Assembly (NCBI GenBank): GCA_029983595.1
Contig: JASBZD010000016.1
Span: 1 to 15,722, forward strand
Reading direction: 5' to 3'
Origin: Peptoniphilaceae bacterium
GTDB taxonomy: Bacteria; Bacillota; Clostridia; Tissierellales; Peptoniphilaceae
DNA length: 15,722 nucleotides
The notes beneath the pieces are model-generated. The model saw nothing but the letters and a program-made list of their open reading frames with translations, was not told the DNA's origin and did not search any database. Positions 1 through 8,316 of the stretch are shown here, piece after piece (position 1 is the first letter of the stretch; each line of letters starts with the position of its first letter). The position numbers and the translations under genes were made by a program.

Positions 1-1380
1 GAAGGTTTAGATAGTGTTACTTATGGAGAAATAGTAATATTTTCTGACGGAACTACTGGTCTAGTTATGGAAATCAGACAGGACTCTACTTTAGCTATTA
101 TTTTTGGAGATGACAGTCAGATTTTTGAAGGTTCATCAGTTCATAGAAGTTTTAAAACTGCTGCGGTAGGAGTTTCAGAAAATTTATTAGGTAGAGTAGT
201 AGATCCGTTAGGCAAGGCTATTGATGGAAAAGGCGATATTGAAGTAGATGAATTTTATCCTGTCGAACATGAAGCTCCAGCTATATTAGATCGTAGATCA
301 GTTAATCGTCCTTTAGAAACTGGAATTTTATCGATCGACTCAATGTTTCCTATTGGGAAAGGTCAAAGAGAGCTAATTATAGGCGATAGACAGACTGGGA
401 AATCATCTATTGCAATCGACACGATTCTAAATCAAAAAAGGAAAAATGTAAAATGCATCTATGTTTCTATAGGTCAAAAAGCTAGTACCGTAGCTAGACT
501 TGCTGAGAGTCTAAGAAAAAAGGGTGCTATGGACTATACTATCTTTGTTTGTGCCACAGCTAGCGACTCTGCTGCATATCAATATATCGCTCCATATTCT
601 GCTACAGCAATAGCGGAATATTTTATGGATAGGGGTGATGATGTGCTTATAGTTTATGATGATTTATCTAAACATGCCGTAGCATATCGTACTATCTCAT
701 TACTTTTAGAGAGATCACCAGGCCGTGAAGCATATCCAGGAGATGTATTTTATTTACATTCAAGACTTTTAGAAAGATCGGCTCAGATATCTGACGAAAA
801 AGGCGGAGGTTCAATATCTTCATTGCCAATCGTAGAGACCCAAGGTGGCGATATTTCTGCCTATATACCAACTAATATTATTTCAATTACTGATGGTCAA
901 ATTTTCCTAGAAAGTGAATACTTTTTTGAAGGACAAAGACCAGCTATAAATGTAGGGTTATCTGTATCAAGAGTAGGGGGTTCTGCTCAGACTAAAGCTA
1001 TAAAAAAAGCTACTAAAACTCTGCGTCTAGATCTTGCTCAATATCGTGAGATGGAAGTTTTTACACAGTTTGCTAGTGACTTAGATGAAGAAACTCGTAA
1101 TCAATTAACTTATGGTAAAGGATTAATGGAGCTATTAAAACAACATAATAATAACCCAAAATCTAGACATGAAGAAGTTATCACTTTAGTAGTAGCTTTA
1201 GAAAAGTTAATGACTCCTTATGATATAAATGAAATTAGACCTAAGATGAGAGATATAATAACTTATATTGAAGAAAAATCTCCTGAAACTATTTCAAAAA
1301 TAGATGATTTAGGTTTATTAGATGATTCTGATATAGAAAATATTATAAAATTAGCAAAAGAAAATTTAGGTAGAGAATAA
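1..1380 (+). CDS. atpA: F-type ATP synthase subunit alpha, 5' end outside window
   Basis: Alpha subunit of the F1 sector, the non-catalytic nucleotide-binding partner of beta in the alpha3-beta3 ring. The reading frame is open from base 1, so the gene is cut by the window edge: 459 residues remain, against about 500 in the family, so roughly 40-50 N-terminal residues lie upstream. Visible marks are the P-loop GDRQTGKSS (382-408), the DDLSKHAVAYR segment, the PGREAYPGDVFYLHSRLLER block and the VSRVGG segment, whose Arg at 970-972 is the inter-subunit arginine finger. An in-frame ATG at 67 is internal and not the start. It is followed after one base by atpG. Nothing looks broken. Whether the enzyme couples to H+ or Na+ cannot be told, because subunit c is not in the window. 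Confidence 0.97.
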   Translation, partial: EGLDSVTYGEIVIFSDGTTGLVMEIRQDSTLAIIFGDDSQIFEGSSVHRSFKTAAVGVSENLLGRVVDPLGKAIDGKGDIEVDEFYPVEHEAPAILDRRSVNRPLETGILSIDSMFPIGKGQRELIIGDRQTGKSSIAIDTILNQKRKNVKCIYVSIGQKASTVARLAESLRKKGAMDYTIFVCATASDSAAYQYIAPYSATAIAEYFMDRGDDVLIVYDDLSKHAVAYRTISLLLERSPGREAYPGDVFYLHSRLLERSAQISDEKGGGSISSLPIVETQGGDISAYIPTNIISITDGQIFLESEYFFEGQRPAINVGLSVSRVGGSAQTKAIKKATKTLRLDLAQYREMEVFTQFASDLDEETRNQLTYGKGLMELLKQHNNNPKSRHEEVITLVVALEKLMTPYDINEIRPKMRDIITYIEEKSPETISKIDDLGLLDDSDIENIIKLAKENLGRE

Positions 1381-1381
1381 T

Positions 1382-2269
1382 ATGCCAAGTACAAGAGAGC
1401 TAAAATTAAGAATAAATAGTGTTTCAGATACGAAAAAAATTACTAACGCAATGTATCTTATAGCATCTACAAAAATGAAAAAAGCTAAAGAAAATCTTGT
1501 AAATACCTATCCATATTTTACTGCGATTAGAAGAGAAATAAAGAGGATTTTAAGAACTGTAAAAGAAGCAGATAGTAAGTACTTCTATCCAGTAAACTAT
1601 GAAGAGACTAATAAGGGAACTTATGGGATAGTAATTATTACATCTGATAAGGGATTAGCAGGAGCTTATAACTCTAATGTTATTAAAGAGGCGTTAAAGC
1701 TAATTAATGACCATGATGATTATAAATTGTTTGTAATAGGAAATTATGGCAAGAATTATTTTTCTCGCCATGGATATGAGATAGAAGATTTTGATTATTC
1801 TCCTGAGGATCCGACTATAGATGAAGCTAGAGATATAACTGCAGAACTTTTAGATAAATATGATAAAGGTAAGATAAGTAAACTTTTTATAATATATAGT
1901 AATCTTATAAATAGCTTTTCTGTAGAAACTATGTCTATGCGTATTTTGCCATTCCATCGCCATTATTTTGATGATAAAAAAGCAGATGAAGAAAAAGTTA
2001 TAAAAAATCGCATAGAATTTTACCCATCATTAAATGAAGTTATAGACTCATTAATTGAGTCATATGTAGCGGGAATTTTCTATGGGGCTTTAGTAGATAG
2101 TTTTTCGAGTGAAGAAAACTCTCGTATGAATGCTATGAGTACAGCTAATAAAAATGCTGACGAGCTAATAGAGGATCTTTCAAGAGAGTATAATAAAATT
2201 AGACAGATGAAAATTACAGAAGAAATAATTGAAATTTCAGCTGGTGCAAAAGCACTAAAGAAGGAATAA
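1382..2269 (+). CDS. atpG: F-type ATP synthase subunit gamma
   Basis: Central-stalk gamma subunit (295 aa, normal length is about 280-300), whose paired terminal helices rotate inside the alpha3-beta3 ring. Both conserved ends are visible: the N-terminal helix with RINSVSDTKKITNAMYLIAS followed by TKMKKA, and the C-terminal helix with YNKIRQMKITEEIIEISAGA. The middle holds the Rossmann-like part (IVIITSDKGLAGAYNSNV, an exact family signature). The ATG lies one base after the atpA stop, with a purine-rich GGTAGAG stretch just upstream inside the end of atpA, which suggests translational coupling. It sits in the usual alpha-gamma-beta-epsilon order. Confidence 0.97.
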   Translation: MPSTRELKLRINSVSDTKKITNAMYLIASTKMKKAKENLVNTYPYFTAIRREIKRILRTVKEADSKYFYPVNYEETNKGTYGIVIITSDKGLAGAYNSNVIKEALKLINDHDDYKLFVIGNYGKNYFSRHGYEIEDFDYSPEDPTIDEARDITAELLDKYDKGKISKLFIIYSNLINSFSVETMSMRILPFHRHYFDDKKADEEKVIKNRIEFYPSLNEVIDSLIESYVAGIFYGALVDSFSSEENSRMNAMSTANKNADELIEDLSREYNKIRQMKITEEIIEISAGAKALKKE

Positions 2270-2272
2270 AAT

Positions 2273-3667
2273 ATGATAGCAAAAGGTAAAATAGTAAGAG
2301 TTTCGGGATCTGTAGTAGATGTAAAATTTAACCCATCTGATCTACCACGTCTTCGTGAAGCTCTAAAAATCAACATAGATAATAACACTCATATAATGGA
2401 AGTAGCTAAACAAATCGGCGGCGATACTGTTAGATGTATTATGATGAGTAAGTCATATGGGTTATCTAAAGGCATGGAAGTAATTAGAGATGGAAAAAAT
2501 ATCGAGGTGCCAGTAGGTACAGAGGTACTAGGTAAGATGTTTAATGTCTTTGGTGAAACTATAGATGGGACAGAAAATATATCTTCAGAAAATGAAAGAT
2601 GGAATATCCATAGAAAAGCACCTAGTTTTGAAGATCAGGATATAAAAACTGAGATAATGGAAACTGGTATAAAAGTAATCGATCTTTTAGAACCATATCC
2701 TAGAGGAGGAAAAATTGGGCTTTTTGGTGGTGCAGGAGTAGGTAAAACTGTACTTATCCAAGAGTTAATCCATAATGTAGCTACAGAGCATGGTGGATAT
2801 TCGATTTTTACTGGTGTCGGAGAAAGATCTCGTGAGGGAAATGATCTTTATTATGAAATGAAGGAATCTGGAGTATTAGAAAAATCTGCTTTAGTATTTG
2901 GTCAGATGAATGAGCCACCAGGAGTTAGAATGAGAGTTGCATTATCAGGGCTTACTATGGCTGAATATTTCAGAGATGAGATGAATAAGGATGTATTATT
3001 ATTTATCGATAATATTTTCCGTTATGTTCAGGCTGGATCTGAAGTTTCTACGCTTTTAGGTCGTATGCCATCAGCAGTAGGATACCAACCTACAATGGCT
3101 GAAGAAATGGGAATTTTACAAGAGAGAATTACCTCTACTAAAAAAGGTTCTATAACTTCAGTTCAAGCAGTCTATGTACCTGCTGATGATATGACTGACC
3201 CAGCGCCAGCGACGATATTTTCACATCTTGATGCTACTACAGTATTAAATCGTAAAATAGCTGAACAGGGGATTTATCCAGCAGTAGACCCGCTTCAATC
3301 TACTTCTAGAATTCTAGAACCAGAGGTAGTGGGAGATGAGCATTATGAAGTAGCTAGAAAAGTTCAGGAAATTTTACAAAGTTATAAAGAACTTCAAGAT
3401 ATTATAGCTATTTTAGGTATAGAGGAGCTAGGAGAAGACGATAGAAATACAGTATTTAGAGCTCGTAAAATACAGAGATTTTTATCTCAGCCATTTAATG
3501 TAGCTGAAAAGTTTACTGGCGTAAAAGGAATATATGTGCCAGTAGAAAAAACTATCGAAGGATTTAAAAAAATTGTAGATGGTGAAATGGATGATTATCC
3601 AGAGCTTGCGTTTTATAATGTAGGAACTATTGAAGATGTTATTACGAAAGCAGAGAGTCTTAAATGA
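2273..3667 (+). CDS. atpD: F-type ATP synthase subunit beta (catalytic)
   Basis: Catalytic subunit of F1 (464 aa, normal length). Visible landmarks are the P-loop GGAGVGKT (residues 152-159), the catalytic Glu in GERSREG (E184), the Walker B strand VLLFID ending at D246, the block SEVSTLLGRMPSAVGYQPTM and the adenine-pocket Tyr in GIYPAVDPL (Y335). The usual C-terminal DELSEED loop, which contacts gamma and epsilon, reads EELGEDD (residues 384-390; bases 3422-3442). FRYVQAGSEVS replaces the more usual FRFTQAGSEVS. The start is set by AAGGA overlapping the end of atpG, three bases after its stop. The stop overlaps the atpC start as ATGA, so the two are coupled. Confidence 0.98.
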   Translation: MIAKGKIVRVSGSVVDVKFNPSDLPRLREALKINIDNNTHIMEVAKQIGGDTVRCIMMSKSYGLSKGMEVIRDGKNIEVPVGTEVLGKMFNVFGETIDGTENISSENERWNIHRKAPSFEDQDIKTEIMETGIKVIDLLEPYPRGGKIGLFGGAGVGKTVLIQELIHNVATEHGGYSIFTGVGERSREGNDLYYEMKESGVLEKSALVFGQMNEPPGVRMRVALSGLTMAEYFRDEMNKDVLLFIDNIFRYVQAGSEVSTLLGRMPSAVGYQPTMAEEMGILQERITSTKKGSITSVQAVYVPADDMTDPAPATIFSHLDATTVLNRKIAEQGIYPAVDPLQSTSRILEPEVVGDEHYEVARKVQEILQSYKELQDIIAILGIEELGEDDRNTVFRARKIQRFLSQPFNVAEKFTGVKGIYVPVEKTIEGFKKIVDGEMDDYPELAFYNVGTIEDVITKAESLK

Positions 3668-4059
3668 AATTCAAAGCAGAGATTTTAGCAGCAGATCATC
3701 AAGTATTTAAAGGCGAGGTAGAATATCTTCAGATACCCACAATAGATGGGCTATATGGCGTTATGGCTAACCACTCCAATACAATGGTTACAGTAAATAC
3801 TGGTACTTTGACTTATCGTGAAGAGGGAAAAGAAAAAGTAGAATTAGCTGTATCTGATGGATTTGCAAAAATAGAAGAGGGCGAGGCATTAGTTATCGTT
3901 CAGACTGCAGAGACTAAAGATGAGATAGACTTAGAAAGAGCAAAAAGAGCTGAAAAAGTTGCTAGAAAACAGCTTGAGAGAACGAATACAATGAGAGATT
4001 ATCATAATGCTTATGCAAAACTAGCTAGAGCTTTAGAAAGAGAAAAATTAAAAGGCTAG
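3664..4059 (+). CDS. atpC: F-type ATP synthase subunit epsilon
   Basis: Epsilon subunit of F1 (131 aa, within the usual 130-140), which caps the rotor and in many bacteria inhibits ATP hydrolysis through its C-terminal helices. The N-terminal beta-sandwich is seen as MKFKAEILAADHQVFKGEVEYLQIPTIDG (residues 1-29), followed by GLYGVMANHSNTMV, which corresponds to the common GELGILPNHAPLV block but is divergent. The C-terminal third is a charged two-helix region (about residues 90-131). The start overlaps the atpD stop by four bases (ATGA). It is the last gene of the operon and is followed 16 bases later by a terminator hairpin. Confidence 0.95.
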   Translation: MKFKAEILAADHQVFKGEVEYLQIPTIDGLYGVMANHSNTMVTVNTGTLTYREEGKEKVELAVSDGFAKIEEGEALVIVQTAETKDEIDLERAKRAEKVARKQLERTNTMRDYHNAYAKLARALEREKLKG

Positions 4060-4075
4060 TTTTATAAAATTATTT

Positions 4076-4110
4076 GGACGGAAAAATTATCCGTCCTTAA
4101 TATTTTTTCT
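4076..4110 (+). terminator. Rho-independent terminator of the atp operon
   Basis: A perfect 7-bp stem GGACGGA/TCCGTCC (4076-4082 with 4090-4096) with a 7-base loop is followed by a U-rich run, including TTTTTT. It lies directly after the atpC stop and separates the atp operon from the rplM promoter. Confidence 0.9.
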
Positions 4111-4170
4111 ATATTTATTTTGGATTTATAAAAATATGTAAAAAAAAGTTTGCATAATCTTAATTTTTTG

Positions 4171-4199
4171 TTGACATAGCGACTCTAATTCTGTATGAT
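4171..4199 (+). promoter_or_regulatory. Sigma-A promoter of rplM-rpsI
   Basis: TTGACA (4171-4176), a 17-base spacer and TATGAT (4194-4199) make an almost perfect vegetative promoter, as expected for ribosomal protein genes. Transcription should start near 4206, leaving a leader of about 64 bases before rplM. Confidence 0.9.
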
Positions 4200-4205
4200 A
4201 TTATA

Positions 4206-4262
4206 AGCGTTTAAAAAAGAGCCCGGAAACTTTTATTTAAACAGTTAAAATTAAAAGGAGGG
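4206..4262 (+). promoter_or_regulatory. Candidate L13 autoregulatory leader
   Basis: The short rplM leader contains a hairpin: GTTTAA (4209-4214) pairs with TTAAAC (4237-4242), continued by AAAAG (4215-4219) with CTTTT (4230-4234). There is a two-base bulge (4235-4236) and the loop AGCCCGGAAA. Low-GC Gram-positives are known to carry an L13 leader (Rfam family L13_leader) in this position, where L13 is thought to repress its own operon. Position, size and structure fit. I could not compare it to the family model, so the identity is inferred. Confidence 0.6.
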
Positions 4263-4269
4263 ATAATGT

Positions 4270-4698
4270 ATGAAAAGCTATATGGCTAATGCCGAAAATA
4301 TAGAAAGAAAATGGTATGTAATCGATGCTGAAGATGTAGTACTAGGACGTCTAGCTTCAGAAGTAGCGATGATACTTGAAGGAAAAAGAAAACCAACTTA
4401 CACTCCACACGTAGATACTGGAGATTATGTAATAATTCTAAATGCTGATAAAATTAAACTTACAGGAAATAAGTGGGACGAAAAAATGTTCACTTACCAT
4501 ACTGGTTATCCTGGCGGGCTTAAACAAGTAGCATATAAGGATTTAGTAAAAAAAGACCCTATTAAAATAGTAAGACTTGCTGTTAAAGGGATGCTTCCTA
4601 AAAATAAACTAGGAAGAGCAATGATGAAAAAATGTAAGATTTATGCGGGAGTGGAACACCCACATGAAGCTCAACAACCAATAGAAATTAAATTATAG
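4270..4698 (+). CDS. rplM: 50S ribosomal protein L13
   Basis: Large-subunit protein L13 (142 aa, normal length), an early assembly protein binding 23S rRNA. The sequence starts MKSYMANAENIERKWYVIDA and contains the family blocks VLGRLASEVAMILEGK, HVDTGDYVIILNA and VKGMLPKNKLGRAMMKK. The start at 4270 is chosen because AAGGAGG (4255-4261) lies 8 bases upstream and the N-terminus matches the family. An out-of-frame ATG at 4266 is closer to the ribosome binding site but would give only a 7-residue peptide. First gene of the two-gene rplM-rpsI operon that is standard in bacteria. Confidence 0.98.
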   Translation: MKSYMANAENIERKWYVIDAEDVVLGRLASEVAMILEGKRKPTYTPHVDTGDYVIILNADKIKLTGNKWDEKMFTYHTGYPGGLKQVAYKDLVKKDPIKIVRLAVKGMLPKNKLGRAMMKKCKIYAGVEHPHEAQQPIEIKL

Positions 4699-4712
4699 TA
4701 AAGGAGGTTAAT

Positions 4713-5102
4713 ATGGCTACTGAATATAGAGGAACAGGTAGAAGAAAAACTTCTATTGCACAAGTAAGACTTATGCAAGGAAATGGAAGTATTACTGTAA
4801 ATGGAAAAGATCTTAACGAATATTTCGATTATGATACATTAAAAATTTTAGCCAAAGAACCTTTAGAGATCGTAGAGGCATTAGACCAATACGACGCTAT
4901 AATTAAGGTTAAAGGCGGCGGATTTACTGGACAAGCTGGAGCTGTAAGACACGGTCTAGCTAGAGCTTTAATAGAAGCTAACCCAGAATTTAGATCTACT
5001 CTTAAAAAAGCTGGAATGCTTACTCGTGACCCTAGAATGGTTGAGAGAAAGAAATATGGTCTTAAAAAAGCTCGTAGAGCACCACAATTCTCTAAGAGAT
5101 AA
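4713..5102 (+). CDS. rpsI: 30S ribosomal protein S9
   Basis: Small-subunit protein S9 (129 aa, normal length), whose basic C-terminal tail reaches the tRNA in the P site. Seen directly: GTGRRKTSIAQVRL near the start, VKGGGFTGQAGAVRHGLARAL in the middle and the terminal tail GLKKARRAPQFSKR with the conserved final Lys-Arg. A strong AAAGGAGG precedes the ATG by 6 bases. It follows rplM after 14 bases in the same operon and is closed by a terminator. Confidence 0.98.
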   Translation: MATEYRGTGRRKTSIAQVRLMQGNGSITVNGKDLNEYFDYDTLKILAKEPLEIVEALDQYDAIIKVKGGGFTGQAGAVRHGLARALIEANPEFRSTLKKAGMLTRDPRMVERKKYGLKKARRAPQFSKR

Positions 5103-5120
5103 TTATTTTATTTTAAATTT

Positions 5121-5150
5121 AGAATCCTTTTTATTGAGGATTCTTTTTTT
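5121..5150 (+). terminator. Rho-independent terminator after rpsI
   Basis: A perfect 8-bp stem AGAATCCT/AGGATTCT (5121-5128 with 5137-5144), an 8-base loop and an uninterrupted T-run through 5150. It ends the rplM-rpsI transcript. Confidence 0.92.
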
Positions 5151-5177
5151 ATTAAGTTAAATATATGGTCTAATAAT

Positions 5178-5208
5178 TTGACTATTATTGTGTTAAAATT
5201 AGTTATAA
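5178..5208 (+). promoter_or_regulatory. Probable promoter of the hutG-M18 peptidase pair
   Basis: A -35-like TTGACT (5178-5183) and TATAA-rich sequence at 5203-5209 lie at 19-20 base spacing, longer than ideal. An alternative is the extended -10 element TGTTAAAAT (5191-5199), which lacks a good -35. A promoter must lie here because terminators close the upstream operon, but which element is used is uncertain. Confidence 0.4.
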
Positions 5209-5240
5209 ATAGTACTACTTGAACTACATAGGAGAAAATT

Positions 5241-6242
5241 ATGAAAAATTATAAACCAGAAAGTAAAGATACATGGACAGGACGAATTGATTCATATGAT
5301 GATTTCTCTGCCTTTAGATGGCATCAATGGGTAGAAGAAATAGATTTATTTGATGAGAATATTAAACCTTTTGAGGGGAAATTTGCTATAGGTATTTTAG
5401 GGTTTGAGTCAGATATTGGAATTCAGATAAATAAAGGTAGAGCGGGTGCGTCTACTGCTCCTGCTGGAATAAGAAAATCTTTATCTAGCCTTCCTTGTAA
5501 TTTTCCACAGGAATTTAAGATATATGACTGTGGTAATATTACTACTGAAAGCGGCAGCCTTAGAGAAGTTCAGACTTCTTTATCAATTGCTGTATCAAGA
5601 ATGATAGATTTAAATCTTTATCCAATTTTACTTGGTGGGGGACATGAAATATCTTATGGTCATTATCTAGGTCTTTATAGAAAATATGCTACTAAAGACC
5701 AAAATGTAGGAGTAATAAATTTTGATGCTCATTTTGATTTTAGACCTTATGATATAGATGGACCATCATCAGGAACAGGTTTTAGACAGATTTATGATCT
5801 TAATATAGATAATGGAACAGAATATCATTATCTACCTATCGGAATTCAACGTCATTCTAATACAGTAAGTCTATTTAACTTTGCTGATGATAATAATATT
5901 CCATATATTTTAGCTAAAGATATACGTAATAATGGCGTGACTAGTACTTTTGAGACTATAAATAGTTTTTTAAGAAAAGTAGATAATATTTATCTTACAG
6001 TAGATGCAGATGGGTTTTCTTCTGCATTTGCACCAGGAGTTTCAGCACCACAACCTTTAGGACTAGATCCAGAAGATGTAATTACGATTATAAAATATAT
6101 TGTAAATACTGGAAAGATTGTAGGCTTTGATATTGCTGAAGTATCTCCTAGATATGACCATGACAACACTACTACTTCTCTAGCATCAATAATAATTTAT
6201 GCTTTTGTAACTGAAATGATAAGAAAAAGGTTTGAACTATGA
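5241..6242 (+). CDS. hutG: Formimidoylglutamase (ureohydrolase family)
   Basis: Probable formimidoylglutamase (333 aa), the Mn-dependent enzyme that splits N-formimidoyl-L-glutamate into glutamate and formamide in histidine degradation. Ureohydrolase metal sites are visible: GGGHE (H135), DAHFD (D162, H164, D166) and the VDAD pair (D255, D257) followed by APGVSAPQPLGL. HutG rather than arginase or agmatinase is favoured by the N-terminal WTGRIDSYDDFSAFRWHQ block (residues 12-29) and INKGRAGASTAPAGIRKSL (residues 63-81), both typical of formiminoglutamases. The start has AGGAGA 5 bases upstream. Its stop overlaps the M18 peptidase start (ATGA), so the two are coupled. No hutU or hutI is adjacent; hutH lies about 8 kb further on. 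The exact substrate rests on family resemblance. Confidence 0.85.
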   Translation: MKNYKPESKDTWTGRIDSYDDFSAFRWHQWVEEIDLFDENIKPFEGKFAIGILGFESDIGIQINKGRAGASTAPAGIRKSLSSLPCNFPQEFKIYDCGNITTESGSLREVQTSLSIAVSRMIDLNLYPILLGGGHEISYGHYLGLYRKYATKDQNVGVINFDAHFDFRPYDIDGPSSGTGFRQIYDLNIDNGTEYHYLPIGIQRHSNTVSLFNFADDNNIPYILAKDIRNNGVTSTFETINSFLRKVDNIYLTVDADGFSSAFAPGVSAPQPLGLDPEDVITIIKYIVNTGKIVGFDIAEVSPRYDHDNTTTSLASIIIYAFVTEMIRKRFEL

Positions 6243-7522
6243 TAAATGTACATGATTTTATAAATGATTTAATAGATTTTATTGATAAAAGTCCAGTTAA
6301 CTATTTTGCTGTAAAAAACTCAGCAGAAATTTTAGAAAAAAATGGATATAAAAGACTTTATGAAGATGAGAAATGGGATCTAAAAGATAATGGAAAATAT
6401 TATGTTATAAGAGATGATAGTGCTTTAATAGCTTTTAATATTGGCGATTTATTATCTGGATTTGATATAATAGGCTCCCATACAGATAGCCCAACTTTTA
6501 AGATAAAATCTAAACCTGAAATAAAAGATAACGGATATTTAAAACTTAATATTGAAAACTATGGGGGAATGATTTATAGCACTTGGCTAGATAGAAGTCT
6601 ATCATTAGCGGGAAAAGTTTCATATATTAAAGATGATGCTATTAACTCAACTCTTTTAGATTTTAAAAAGCCACTTTTAACTATCCCAAATCTTGCTATT
6701 CACATGAATAGGGAAGTAAATAATGGATTTGTTTATAATCCTCAAAATCATCTATATCCTATTTTAAAAACTATTGATGAAGAATTTAGCGAAAAAGATT
6801 ATCTAAAAAATTTATTATCTGAAGAGATAGGTGTTGATATAGAGGATATTTTAGATTATGATCTAGGGCTTTATGATACAGAAGGCGGAAAAGTTATTGG
6901 TGATGATATTTACCAAATAGGCAGAATAGATAATCTAGGTGCAGTTCATGCATCACTCAGAGCTTTCGTCGATAGTGATTTATCTAAAAATAATATTTTG
7001 GTACTAAATGATAATGAAGAAATAGGTTCCATGACTAGAACTGGTGCGTTTTCTCCATTTTTAGAACATATATTAAAAAGAATTTTTATTTCTAAGGGGC
7101 TTACAGAAGAAGATTATTATATTTCTCTTTCAAAAACCTACCTTATTTCAGCAGATCAGGCTCATGCACTTCATCCAAATTTTAAGGAAAAATCTGACCC
7201 AACTAATAAGATTAAGATGAATGGCGGGGTAGTTATAAAAATGGCATCTAATGGTTCTTATACTTCATCGGTAGTAACTAATGGAAGATTTATAAGACTT
7301 GCTGAAAAATCTAAATGTAATTATCAGACATTTTATAATAGAAATGATTTAAAAGGTGGAACTACAATTGGTCCAATCGCAGCTACTAAACTTGGCATAA
7401 AATCTATAGATATAGGAGAGCCGATTTTAGCGATGCACTCAATAAGAGAAACTGGAGGTATTTATGATCATCTAGATTCCTATAAAATTTTTAAATCTTT
7501 TTATGAAGATGAAATTAGATAA
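6239..7522 (+). CDS. M18 family metallo-aminopeptidase
   Basis: Cytosolic two-metal aminopeptidase of family M18 (aspartyl aminopeptidase / ApeB-like; 427 aa, normal length), expected to remove N-terminal residues, often acidic ones, from peptides. Metal-site motifs in order are IIGSHTDSP (H81), IGRIDNL (D231), NEEIGS (E260, E261), SADQAHALHP (D306) and LAMHSIRE (H400). The WLDRSLSLAGKV and GGTTIGPI blocks are also typical. The start overlaps the hutG stop as ATGA, with AAAGG 8 bases upstream. The pairing with hutG suggests joint use in peptide and amino-acid catabolism. Substrate preference cannot be read from the sequence. Confidence 0.92.
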   Translation: MINVHDFINDLIDFIDKSPVNYFAVKNSAEILEKNGYKRLYEDEKWDLKDNGKYYVIRDDSALIAFNIGDLLSGFDIIGSHTDSPTFKIKSKPEIKDNGYLKLNIENYGGMIYSTWLDRSLSLAGKVSYIKDDAINSTLLDFKKPLLTIPNLAIHMNREVNNGFVYNPQNHLYPILKTIDEEFSEKDYLKNLLSEEIGVDIEDILDYDLGLYDTEGGKVIGDDIYQIGRIDNLGAVHASLRAFVDSDLSKNNILVLNDNEEIGSMTRTGAFSPFLEHILKRIFISKGLTEEDYYISLSKTYLISADQAHALHPNFKEKSDPTNKIKMNGGVVIKMASNGSYTSSVVTNGRFIRLAEKSKCNYQTFYNRNDLKGGTTIGPIAATKLGIKSIDIGEPILAMHSIRETGGIYDHLDSYKIFKSFYEDEIR

Positions 7523-7525
7523 AAT

Positions 7526-7569
7526 AAAATCCCTTATGATAGTTTTTCTATCAAAAAGGGATTTTTTTT
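7526..7569. terminator. Bidirectional terminator between convergent operons
   Basis: AAAATCCCTT (7526-7535) pairs with AAGGGATTTT (7556-7565), with an inner GATAG/CTATC stem (7538-7542 with 7548-7552). T-runs flank it on both strands, so it can end both the + strand hutG-peptidase transcript and the - strand transporter transcript. It abuts the ATPase stop at 7570. Confidence 0.88.
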
Positions 7570-8316
7570 CTATATATCTAGTGTTTTTAAGATTTCATTT
7601 CTATATTCTGTGAATTCTTTAGTAGTTCGATCTCTTTTATATTCCATCTCTATAGGTAGTATTTTCTTTATTCTACCCGGTCTAGGCTCCATGATTATAA
7701 CTTTAGATGACATATAAATCGCTTCATCTACATCATGAGTAACCATAATTGAGATATTATTTTCTTCTTTCCAGATATTTAAGATTTCATCTTGCATATT
7801 CATTCTGGTAAAAGCATCTAATGCTCCTAAAGGCTCGTCTAGTAAAAACACTTCTGGTTTGTTTACCATAGTTCTAATTAAAGAAACCCTTTGAGCCATA
7901 CCACCAGATAGTGAAGAAGGATATAAGTTTTTAAACTCATATAGTCCTACTTTTTTTAGTAGTCTATCAACCTCAGCTTCATCTACTTCTTTATTTCCTT
8001 TAAGTGTGCCAGAAAAAGCTACATTTTCTCCTACTGTAAGCCATGGAAATAAATTGTGGCTTTGAAAAACCATTGATCTTTCGCTACTAGTTTCTTCTAC
8101 TGGCTTATTATCTAATAAAATCTCGCCTCTAGTAGGATAGGTAAGGCCGGAAATAAGTCTTAAAATAGTAGATTTACCACATCCAGATGGACCGACAATA
8201 CTTACAAATTCTCCACTTTTTGCACTAAAACTTATATCAGAAAGTGCATTAGTTATCTCATCAGAATCAGTTCTTAAAAAACTTTTATAGACATTTTTAA
8301 AAATTAATTCACTCAC
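7570..8316 (-). CDS. ABC importer ATPase, sulfonate/taurine/nitrate type
   Basis: Cytoplasmic ATPase subunit (248 aa) of an ABC importer in the SsuB/TauB-like family. All motor motifs are present: Walker A GPSGCGKST (residues 42-50), Q-loop Gln85 in VFQSHNLFPWLTV, signature LSGGMAQRVSL (136-146), Walker B VFLLDEPLGALD (156-167) with catalytic E161, and H-loop VTHD (H194). The start codon is GTG at 8316, sharing its G with the permease stop (TAGTG), so translation is coupled; GAAGGTG lies just upstream. It is the last gene of the T-box-controlled importer operon. The substrate is set by the binding protein, and the Cys T-box points to a sulfur compound. Confidence 0.93.
   Translation of the reverse strand: MSELIFKNVYKSFLRTDSDEITNALSDISFSAKSGEFVSIVGPSGCGKSTILRLISGLTYPTRGEILLDNKPVEETSSERSMVFQSHNLFPWLTVGENVAFSGTLKGNKEVDEAEVDRLLKKVGLYEFKNLYPSSLSGGMAQRVSLIRTMVNKPEVFLLDEPLGALDAFTRMNMQDEILNIWKEENNISIMVTHDVDEAIYMSSKVIIMEPRPGRIKKILPIEMEYKRDRTTKEFTEYRNEILKTLDI

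Noticed and set aside
2080..2388. Open frame on the - strand across the atpG/atpD junction
   Set aside because: It lies antisense to two certain genes, with low-complexity composition and no ribosome binding site; a shadow frame.
4266..4289. Tiny 7-codon frame overlapping the rplM start
   Set aside because: It probably arises by chance from ATG-T-ATG; the spacing and family N-terminus favour 4270.
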